Assembly (NCBI GenBank): GCA_032115775.1
Contig: JAUMBL010000073.1
Coordinates: 15,174-79,173, forward strand
Origin: M3007 sp032115775
Lineage (GTDB): Bacteria; Bacteroidota; Bacteroidia; Chitinophagales; Saprospiraceae
Length of the DNA stretch: 64,000 nucleotides
Direction: 5' to 3'
Below are positions 1-11,100 of the stretch, piece by piece. Position 1 is the stretch's first letter. Each line of letters opens with the position of its first letter. A program made the position numbers and the translations under genes. The notes beneath the pieces were generated by a model that worked only from the letters and a program-made list of their open reading frames with translations, was not told the DNA's origin and did not search any database.

Positions 1-3000
1 TCGAGTACCGTGATGGTCTGCGCGCAGGTAGCAGCGTTACCGCACTGGTCGGTCACGCGGTACGTGCGGGTGAACACATTGCCTACGTTGGTCTGGCTGA
101 TCATACCGAAGTCGTTGATGCTCAGGCCGCAGTTGTCGGAAGCCGAACCGCCGGCGAGGTTGAACTCGCTGAGGTTGGCATAAACCGGACGTTCGTCCAC
201 GGAGCACTGTGCAGTCAGCGGGGCGGGGCAGCTAACCACCGGAGCGACGTTGTCGTTTACGTTGATCGTTTGAACGAAGGACGTTGCATTGCCTGCAAGG
301 TCAACAGCCGTCCAAGTGCGCGTCAGCGTGAAGCGGTTCGGGCATCCGCCGGAAACCTCTACTTCGCTGAAGGTCACAACGATCGCACCTTGGCAGTTGT
401 CGGAAGCCGTCACATTGGCGACAGCCGGAACGGCAGATGCGCAAGATACGTTTACGGAGGCGGCGGGCAGGCCTGCGAATACGGGCGCTGCTACGTCGTT
501 GATCGTGATCGTCTGTACGTGGCTAACGATGTTGCCGCAGTCATCCTCGGCGGTCCAGGTACGAACCATCGTTGCATTGTCGTTCGGACCTGCACCCGGC
601 AGGTACGTTTCGTTGAATTCGACGTCCACCGGCTGGTTGCAGTTGTCCGTGGCCGTCAGCACAGGGGCTGCCGGTACGGTTTCGCCGCAAGACAGGGTGA
701 AGTTCGTAGGCAGCGTACCAACGAAAGCCGGCGCTTGCGTATCGCTGATCGTGATCGTCTGAACAAAAGATACTGCGTTGCCGCAGTCGTCTTCCGCAGT
801 CCAGGTACGAACGATCTGATACTGGTTCGGGCAAGTACCCGGAACCTCTACTTCGCTGAATTCAAGATCCACCGGCTGGTTGCAGTTGTCCGTAGCCGTT
901 ACGTTCGCTACAGCAGGCACTTGCTCAGCGCAAGATACGCTGACGGAAGCCGTCGGCAGGTTGGACAATACAGGCGCCTGGGTATCGCTGATCGTAATCG
1001 TTTGTACGAACGAAGTGATATTACCGCAGTCGTCTTCTGCCGTCCAGGTACGCGTGATTGCGTATTGGTTCGGGCAGGTACCCGGAATTTCCACCTCACT
1101 AAATTCGAGATCAACCGGTTGGTTGCAGTTATCCGTAGCCGTTACAGCGGCAACTGCCGGTACCTGCTCGGAGCAGGATACGCTGACAGAAGCAGCAGGC
1201 AGGTTGGACAGTACTGGAACCTGGTTGTCGCTGATCGTGATCGTTTGTACGAAGGAAGTAATGTTTCCGCAGTCGTCTTCTGCCGTCCAGGTACGCGTGA
1301 TGCCGTACTGGTTCGGGCAAGTACCCGGAACTTCTACTTCGCTGAATTCTACGTCCACCGGAGCGCCGCAGTTATCCGTAGCCGATACCGAGGCCACTGC
1401 CGGTACCTGCTCGGAGCAGGATACGGTGACAGAAGCCGTAGGCAGGCCTGCGAATACGGGGGCTTGGGTGTCGCTGATCGTGATTGTCTGTACGAAAGAG
1501 GTCGAGTTACCGGCGAAGTCAATTGCACTCCAAGTACGACGAACCTGATACTGGTTCGGGCAAGTACCCGGTACTTCTACCTCGTTAAATTGTACGAAAA
1601 TCGTGCCTTGGCAGTTATCCGTAGCCGTTACATTCGCAACAGCCGGGACTTGCTCGGAGCAGGAAACGCTTACCGTAGCGGCGGGCAGGTTGGCCAGCAC
1701 CGGCGCCACGAGGTCGTTCACCGTGATCGTTTGTACGTGCGAGATTGCGTTGCCGCAATCGTCTTGAGCCGTCCAGGTACGAACCAGTACGTTGCCGTCA
1801 TTCGGGCCTGCGCCCGGCTGCCAGGTTTCGCTCAGTTCGATATCTACCGGCTGGTTGCAGTTGTCGGAAGCCGTCAGGGTAGCAGCAGCCGGAACCGCCT
1901 CGCCGCAATTCAGCGACAGGTTGCCGGGCAGCGTGCTCGTCCATACGGGCGCTTGCGTATCGCTGATCGTGATCGTTTGGACGAAAGATACTGCGTTGCC
2001 GCAATCGTCTTCGGCCGTCCAGGTACGACGGATCTGGTACTGGTTCGGGCAAGTACCCGGAATCTCGATTTCGCTCAACTCGATATCAACCGGTTGGTTG
2101 CAATTGTCGGTAGCCGTTACATTCGCTACGGCAGGTACCTGCTCGGAGCAGGATACGCTGACCGAAGCGGCAGGCAGGCCGGCGAATACAGGCGCTTGCA
2201 AATCTTCGATTGTAATCGTTTGTACGAAAGAAGTGATGTTGCCGCAGTCGTCTTCTGCCGTCCAAGTACGCGTGATGCTGTACTGGTTCGGGCAGGTACC
2301 CGGCGCTTCCACTTCAAAGAACTCTACGTCCACCGGCGCGCCGCAGTTGTCCGTAGCCGTTACCGCAGCAACAGCAGGAACTTGTTCGGAGCAGGAGAAA
2401 CGGACGGATGCAGCGGGCAGACCGGCGAGTACCGGCGCTTGCGTGTCGCTGATCGTGATCGTCTGTACGAAAGAAGTAGCATTGCCGCAGTCGTCTTCTG
2501 CCGTCCAAGTACGCGTGATGCTGTACTGGTTCGGGCAGGTACCCGGAATTTCTACTTCGCTGAATTCTACGTCCACCGGAGCGCCGCAGTTATCCGTAGC
2601 CGATACCGCCGGTACGGCAGGCACCTGCTCAGAGCAGGATACGCCGACCGTAGCCGTGGGCAGGCCGGAGAGAACCGGCGCCTGGGTGTCGCTGATCGTG
2701 ATCGTTTGTACGAAGGAGGTTGCGTTACCGCAGTCATCTTCAGCCGTCCAAGTACGACGGATCTGATACTGGTTCGGGCAAGTGCCCGGAACTTCTACTT
2801 CGCTGAACTCTACGTCCACCGGAGCGCCGCAGTTATCCGTAGCCGATACCGAAGCAACAGCCGGAACCTGCTCGGAGCAGGATACGCCGACCGTAGCCGT
2901 GGGCAGGCCGGAGAGTACGGGCGCCTGGGTGTCGCTGATCGTGATCGTTTGTACGAAGGAAGTGATGTTTCCGCAATCGTCTTCTGCCGTCCAAGTACGC

Positions 3001-6000
3001 GTGATGCCGTACTGGTTCGGGCAGGTACCCGGAACTTCTACTTCGCTGAATTCTACGTCCACCGGAGCGCCGCAGTTATCCGTAGCCGATACCGTCGGAA
3101 CGGCAGGCACCTGCTCGGAGCAGGATACGCTGACCGTAGCCGTGGGCAGGCCGGAGAGTACGGGCGCTTGGGTGTCGCTGATCGTGATCGTTTGTACGAA
3201 AGAAGTCGCGTTGCCGGCGAAGTCAACAGCCGTCCAAGTACGCGTGATGCCGTACTGGTTCGGGCAGGTACCCGGAACTTCTACTTCAGAGAATTCGACA
3301 TCAACGGTTCCTAAGCAGTTGTCGGACGCCGTTACATTCGCAACAGCCGGCACTTGCTCGGAGCAGGAAACGCTTACTGTAGCGGCGGGCAGGTTACCCA
3401 GCACAGGCGCCACGAGGTCGTTCACCGTGATTGTTTGTACGTGCGAGATCGCGTTTCCGCAATCGTCTTCAGCCGTCCAGGTACGAACCAGTACGTTGCC
3501 GTCATTCGGGCCTGCGCCCGGCTGCCAGGTTTCGCTCAGTTCGATATCTACCGGCTGGTTGCAATTGTCAGAAGCCGTCAGGGTAGCCGCAGCCGGAACC
3601 GCTTCGCCGCAATTCAGCGTCAGGTTACCGGGCAGCGTGCTCGTCCAAGTCGGCGCTTGCGTGTCATTCACCGTGATCGTCTGTACGAAGGACGTCGCGT
3701 TACCGCAGTCGTCTTCGGCCGTCCAGGTACGGCGAATTTGGTATTGGTTCGGGCAGGTACCCGGAACTTCTACCTCGCTAAATTCGAGATCAACCGGCTG
3801 GTTGCAGTTGTCGCTGGCGGTTACCGTAGTCGGTACTGCCGGCACCTGCTCGGAGCAGGATACGCTAACCGATGCGAGCGGCAGGCCGTTCAGCACAGGC
3901 GCTTGCGTATCGTTGATCGTAATCGTTTGTACGAAAGAAGTGATGTTACCGCAGTCGTCCTCCGCCGTCCAGGTACGCGTGATCGCATACTGGTTCGGGC
4001 AGGTACCCGGAATTTCCACTTCGCTAAATTCTACATCAACCGGCGCGTTGCAATTGTCGGTTGCGACAACGATCGCAACTTGCGGCACTTGCTCGGAGCA
4101 GGATACGCTGACCGATGCAACCGGCAGGCCGGTCATGATCGGCGCCTGGTTGTCATTGATAACAATCGTCTGAACGAAAGAGGTAATGTTACCGCAATCG
4201 TCTTCAGCAGACCAGGTACGCGTGATGATGTACTGGTTCGGGCAAGTGCCCGGCGTTTCTACTTCGAAGAACTCGATGTCAACCGGCTGGTTGCAGTTGT
4301 CCGTAGCCACGACGATACCCACCGTCGGCACCTGCTCGGAGCAGGATACGTTAACGAGGGCAACGGGCAGACCGACCATAACCGGCGCTTGGTTGTCGTT
4401 GATGGAGATCGTCTGTACGAAGGAAACAATGTTACCGCAATCGTCTTCGGCCGTCCAAGTACGACGAATCTGGTATTGGTTCGGGCAAGTACCCGGAACT
4501 TCTACCTCGCTGAACTCGATATCAACCGGCTGGTTGCAGTTGTCAGAAGCCGTTACAATGGCGACGGCCGGAACCGATTCAGAGCAGGTTACTGCTACCG
4601 AAGCGGCGGGCAGGCCGGCAAATACCGGCGCTTCCGAGTCATTGATCGAGATCGTCTGAACGAAGGATACTGCGTTGCCGCAATCGTCTTCTGCCGTCCA
4701 GGTACGACGGATCTGGTACTGGTTCGGGCAAGTACCCGGAACCTCTACTTCGCTGAATTCCAAATCAACCGGTTGGTTGCAGTTGTCCGTAGCCGTTACG
4801 CCGGCTACAGCCGGAACTTGCTCCGCGCAGGATACGCTGACGGAAGCGGCGGGCAGGTTCGCGAGAACCGGCGCCGTTACGTCGTTGATCGTGATAACCT
4901 GTACGAAGGAAGCGATATTACCGCAGTCATCTTCTGCCGACCAGGTACGCGTGATGCTGTACTGGTTCGGGCAGGTACCCGGAATTTCTACTTCGCTGAA
5001 TTCCAGATCAACCGGCGCGCCGCAGTTGTCGGTCGCCGTTACGTTGGGCACTTGCGGTACTTGCTCGGAGCAAGATACGTTGACAAATGCCGCGGTTGGC
5101 AGACCGGCGAGTACCGGGGCTACGATATCCGAAATATTGATCGTTTGTACGAAAGAAGCGATGTTACCGCAGTCGTCTGCCGCCGTCCAGGTACGCGTAA
5201 TGCTGTACTGGTTCGGGCAGGTACCCGGTACTTCCACTTCAAAGAAGTCTACGTCCACCGGAGCGCCGCAGTTATCCGTAGCCGATACCGTTGGTACGGC
5301 AGGAACCTGCTCGGAGCAGGATACGCCGACCGTAGCCGTGGGCAGGCCGGAGAGAACCGGCGCCTGGGTGTCGCTGATCGTGATCGTTTGTACGAAAGAA
5401 GTCGCGTTACCGGCGAAGTCAACCGCCGTCCAAGTACGCGTGATGCTGTACTGGTTCGGGCAGGTACCCGGTACTTCTACTTCCGTGAAATCAAAATCAA
5501 TCGTGCCTTGGCAGTTATCGGATACCGTAACGGCAGCCACTGCAGGTACTTGTTCGGAGCAGGAAACGTTCACAAACGCCTGGGGCAGGTTTGCCAGCAC
5601 CGGCGCAGTTACATCATTTACCGTGATTGTTTGTACATAAGAGATCGCATTGCCGCAATCGTCTTCTGCCGTCCAGGTACGAACCAGCGTGTTGCCGTCG
5701 TTCGGACCTGCGCCAGGCTGCCACGTTTCGTTGAACTCAACGTCCACCGGTGCGCCGCAGTTATCAGAAGCCGTCAGGGTAGCAGCGGCCGGGATGGTCT
5801 CGCCGCATGCCAGCGATGCGTTCGCGGGCAGCGTGCTCGTCCAAGTGGGCGCTTGCGTATCGCTGATCGTAATCGTCTGAACGAAGGAAGTTGCGTTGCC
5901 GCAAACGTCCACTGCCGTCCAAGTGCGTACGATCTGGTACTGGTTCGGGCAAGTGCCCGGTACTTCTACTTCCGTGAAATCAAAATCAACCACCGTTCCG

Positions 6001-8100
6001 CAGTTGTCGGAAACCGTCACAGGGGCAACAGCAGGCACTTTCTCTGCGCAATCTACCAGAACGGTAGCAGCAGGCAGGTTAGCCAATACCGGTGCGACGT
6101 TGTCGTTGATCGTGATTACTTGTTCGCGGGAAGTGATATTGCCGCAATCGTCTTCCGCCGTCCAGCGACGGATGATCGTAAAGCTGTTCGTGCACAGACC
6201 CGGGTAGATAGACTCGCTGAATTCAACATCAACCGGACGGTTGCAGTTATCCGTAGCCGTTTGGGCCGGGATAAGCGGCACATCGTCAGCGCAGTCGCCG
6301 TTTACAACAGCGGCGGGCGCTTGCTCATTCCACACAGGAGCCTGGGTATCCAGGATCGTGATCGTCTGGATGTGCTCGCGGGAATTACCGCAATCATCTT
6401 GCACATACCAGCGGCGTTTTACCACGAGATCGTTCGGGCAGGTGCCCAGATCCGTCGTTTCATAGAATTCGACATTCAGAGGCGCACCGCAATTGTCGGT
6501 GGCCGTCAGTACTTCAGCCGTATTTACAGCCTCAGCGCAATCAGCCGTATAGTTGGCCGGGAGCGTCGTTTCAACCCAGTTGGGTTGCGTAACATCGTTC
6601 ACCGTAACCGTCTGGCTGCGCGTAACTACGTTGCCGCAGTCATCTTGCGCTTTCCAACGGCGGATCAACATGAAGCGGTTGGCGCAGGTACCCGGAAGGA
6701 ATTCCTCGGAGTAATCTACCACCACTTGAATACCGCAGTTGTCGGTAGCCGTGTAAACAGGAGCAGCCGTTACATTCTCGGCGCAGTCCGTAGATACGTT
6801 CGCGGCAGGCGCTTCGTTCCAAACGGGTGCTTGAATGTCGCTGACGATAATCGTCTGTACGTGCTTCACGAGGTTACCGCAGAGGTCTTCTGCAGTCCAC
6901 GTGCGTACGATCGAGAACTGGTTCGGGCAGTCGCCGGGGCGCAGTTCTTCGCTATAGATTACCTGAACAGCACCGTCGCAGTTGTCCGTAGCCGTTAGAA
7001 CGGCAGCAGCAGGAACTTCCTGCGCGCAGGAAACTGTCAGACCGCCGGGCAGCGACTCGTTAAACGTCGGTGCGATCTGGTCGTTTACTACGATCGTTTG
7101 GAGCGTAGTCGAGCGGTTGCCGCACAGGTCGGAAGCCACCCAGCGACGGATCACCGTGTAACTGTTCGGGCAGTCGCCCGGTACCGTGTATTCGGCAAAA
7201 TCCACCGTTGCAACACCGCAGTTATCGGTAGCCATCGGTTGGGAAACCGCCGGAACCAGCGCAGCGCAGATAACAGAAATCGAAGCCTGCACATTAGAGA
7301 ATGCCGGCGCCTCCGTGTCATTTACCGTAATAGTTTGTGTGTGAGAATCTACATTGCCGCAAGCATCCGTAGCCACCCAGCGGCGAACGACCTGATACTT
7401 GTTCTCGCAACCTTGCGGAACGGTCGTTTCGCTGAAGTCCACGTTCACCACGCCGCAGTTGTCAGTAGCAGTTACTGCTACAACAGCCGGAACGAGCGCA
7501 GCGCAAGATACCGTTGCGTCCGCCGGTTTGGAGGAAAGCACCGGATTCGTCGTGTCGTTCACCGTAATGGTCTGCGTATGTACGTCTGTGTTGCCACATG
7601 CGTCCGTTGCAAGCCAGGTACGGCGGATGATGAAGCTATTCGGGCAGCTGGTCGGACCCGGATCAGTCGTCTCGGAGAAAGTCACCGTAACGCTACCGCA
7701 GTTATCGGTCGCTCCGATCGTCGGAGGAGCCGAAACAGCTGCTGCGCACTGGTGGGTTTCGTTCAGCGGGCGGGAAGTGAGTACCGGATTCTCATCGTCG
7801 TTGATCGTGATGACCTGAACCAGCGTCGCACGGTTGCCGCAAATATCCGAAGCAACCCAGGTACGGGTTACCACGAACTTATTCGGGCAGGTGGGCGCGC
7901 CGGAGCCGGACAGGCTCGTGATCGTTTCGTTGAAATTAATCGTCACGCCACCGCAGCCGTCACCGTCTGCAGCAGTTACAGTCGGCGCTACCGGTACTTC
8001 GCCTGCGCAAGTACCATTCACCGCGCTCAGCGAAGCCGGGCTGAATACCGGCGCCGTAGCGTCTTCCAGATATGTGAAGGACTGAGAGCAAACAGAGGTA
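1..8100 (-). repeat. In-frame tandem array of ~243-bp coding units (~33 copies)
   Basis: The motif encoding FVQTI or HVQTI recurs every ~241-246 bp (for example near 1004, 1245, 1486, 1728, 1973, 2216, 2459, 2701, 2942 and 3187). Period is a multiple of three and the frame is kept. Units near 2500-3300 are almost identical at nucleotide level, indicating recent duplication or gene conversion. Units toward 7-8 kb are more diverged. The array is part of the giant secreted protein gene. Confidence 0.92.
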
Positions 8101-11100
8101 TTACCTGCCGCGTCCCATGCCGTGTACGTACGGGTGATTACTTTCACGCCATCGTTCGGGCAAGAGGAGAAGCCGTTGTCGTAATCGCTGGATTCCAGCA
8201 GCGTGACGCCACAGTTATCCGTGATCGTACCGCCAAAGTTGTTGATGGCAAACGGCGCCGGAAGGGCCGTGTTGCAGGTCAGATCCGCAACGTTGGACGG
8301 GCACACGAGGGTCGGCGCCTGATCGTCTTCTACCGTTACGTTGAAGTTGCAGTACACCGTAAAGCCGGAGGGGCTGGTGTAGCTGTATGAAACAACGGTG
8401 TTACCGATCGGGAAGGTCGAGCTAGAGAGTAAGCCCTGAACCAAACCACCCTCTTTCGGGTTTCCACAGCCGTCGTTGAACAACGGCGTATTGTAGGTGA
8501 CTACCGCATTGCAAACATCGGCATCCGTGCCTACCGTGATATCGGCAGGGCACTGTGCGATGCCGGGCTGCTGCATGTCTTCTATGTTCACCGCAACGGT
8601 GCAGGTAGCCTCATTCGCGATCGGAGAGCAGTCAGCCACGCGAAGCGTGACCAGTACCGTGGTATTTACATCGGCGCAGGTGAAAATTACCTTATCGCCA
8701 AATAAGCCGTCGCGACCTACTTCTATCACGCAAACAACGCAATTGTCGGTGCTGCCAAGATCAAAGAAGCTGGCTGGCTCTTCCGTATCACCGTCCGGCT
8801 CCAAGTTAATGGTAACCGGCGAGCCGATGCACTTAGCTGTGGGCGCTTGGGTGTCGGAAATTTCTACCGTGATCGTGCAGGTACTTACGTTGCCGCAAGC
8901 ATCCGTAGCGGTGTAATACACTTCAGTCGTACCGATCGGGAACTGCGCACAGTCCGTAGCGGAATTCTGAATGAAATTCACCATGACCGTCGGGTCGCTG
9001 GCGGTCACCACGACGCGCGGGGTGTCGCAGGGGCCGACCGGGAACATACAGTTGTCGTAAGGCAGCGGACGCTCCCAGCATTTTACCTGATAGCAGTCGT
9101 TCGTTACCACGTCGGCGATGATCGTCTGCGGGCATTTTTCCCACAGCGGAGCCTCATCATCTTTCACGGTAATAATGTAAGAGACCGTATCGGCGTTGCC
9201 GTGTTCGTCGCGCGTGTAGAACGTAATGCGGTATTGATCGTCCGGATTCATCGGCGTCTCGAATGCGCATTTCGGTCCTTTTTCAAACACATAGTCCAAA
9301 TCAATATCCCGGGAAACCTGCAGGCGGAAGTTAGGCGTCGCGAAGCCGGTAGCCGGATTGATCGTTACGAATGCATTGTTGATTTCTTTTTCAACCTGCA
9401 TTGTGTAGCAGGCAATCGTGCAATTCTCCGTGATCTGGGGCGGCGTGATGGTCACGTTCGCCTTGCAGTCGAATTCCGTACGTGCAGAGGTCGTAACCGT
9501 CACGTCCGCGATAACGGGGAAAGCGGGCGCCTGTACATCGCGTACTGTGATCCAGGTATTGCAAATATTGGCATTGCCGCAGGAATCAATGACCTGCAGG
9601 GCAATTGCAATCGTTTGCGCGTTATTCGTGGCTGCGTTACAATTGTTGATATCAACAATGTCGGCGCAGGTGAATACTTTAGACGTCGTGTACGGACCGT
9701 CTGGAATGCTGGTAACACCCAGCGGCAATTCATCGCGGGAGAATTCGAGGACCAGCGAACCGGCGCAATTGTCCGCACTGCTGTTGTCGAATTGCGATGC
9801 ATTGACTGTTACCGTACCATCCGTACCAAGATCTACCGTGTCGGGTTTGCAGTTTGCCGTCGGTTTGACGTTATCAACCACCGTAATCGTTTGCGTCACG
9901 ATGGCGCTGTTACCCGTGCAGTCCGTAATCTGATACCGACGGAAAACCTTGAGCGTATCGTCCGCGCAACCGTCGCCGCCGTTGTTCGACTCGAGGTCGG
10001 GGCGCGCAACGACCGTGATCTGCGGCAGCGTAGCGCAATTGTCAGAAATACCGGTAACCACACCTATATTATAGGCCGGCAGGTCTTCCACACAATTGTA
10101 GTTTGCCGGCGTAGCCGTAGCGGTCGGCGCCGTGTTATCCGTCAGGGTAACCCGTGCCGTACGGCTGACCGTGTTTCCGCAGGAATCGCTGGCGACGAAC
10201 GTTACGATCGTCGTGTAACCGGTATCCTTCGCGCATTGGAGCGCGGCGAATACATTAGCGACGGTATTGGGCGAGGTGGAGTACAGTACGTCCGAGCAGT
10301 TGTCGGTTGCCGTACCGTTTCCGTTTGCGGTCAGCCAGTTTTGGATCAGCGTCACCTCATTGCCTGGGTCATCGCAAGCGATGGTCAGCGGCGTGGGATC
10401 TACCGTCCATGTCGGCAGGATCGTATCCTGCACCGTCACCAGGCGACTGACTACAGACGTGTTGTTTGCACAGTCAGCCAGCTGATAGCGCTGACGAATA
10501 ATAATAGGACTTGCCTTGCAGCCGGTACCGTTTACGATGACCTGCGGGGTCAGTGTCGTAACCGTCACCGTGCCGGAGCAGTTATCCGTTGCGTCGAGTA
10601 CGTCTGTGATATCTTGCGTAATATCTGCTACACAGGAGACCGTTACGTTGGCCGGGTTGGAGGCCGTCGGGCCTTCCAGATCGAACAGCGTGATTACTGC
10701 CGTACTCGTAGAAGTATTTCCACAGGCATCCGTAGCCGTGAACGTCACCGTTTGGCTGCGGGTAGATGCAGAAGACGGGCACCAGTTGCGCAGGTTGGCA
10801 ATCAACGCAGAAGCCGTCGTATTATTAGTAATCGTCACCGGCGTGTTGCACAGATCGGAAGCCGCGCCGTCATCACCGTGGTTGTTCAACCAGTCGGTGA
10901 TGCGCTGATCCGTAACTGTGCAGCTCAATGTAACCGTGTTCGGATTATTCGTCCAGAAAGGAGCAACGTCATCCTTGATGCGGATTTCCTGTGTCACTAA
11001 CAGCGAAGGCGTGGTCGGGTCGCAGTCGTCCACCTGATAAGTACGGGTGATGACATCGTAGGGGGAACCACAGCCGGTAACCGTAGCCGGCACGTCGCTG

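Noticed and set aside
270..3314. 1014-codon plus-strand ORF
   Set aside because: It is antisense to the ~243-bp repeat array. Repeats free of stops in one frame tend to be stop-free in another. Its product is Arg/Tyr-rich with no signal or motif.
3354..6998. 1214-codon plus-strand ORF
   Set aside because: Same antisense repeat effect; the minus frame shows consistent HYR-like units with spaced cysteines.
1..8100. Regular repeats that could be taken for a CRISPR array or satellite
   Set aside because: The period is ~243 bp, in frame and coding, with no short repeat/spacer structure.
8847..11000. 717-codon plus-strand ORF
   Set aside because: Antisense to the diverged N-terminal units of the giant gene; no recognisable domain.
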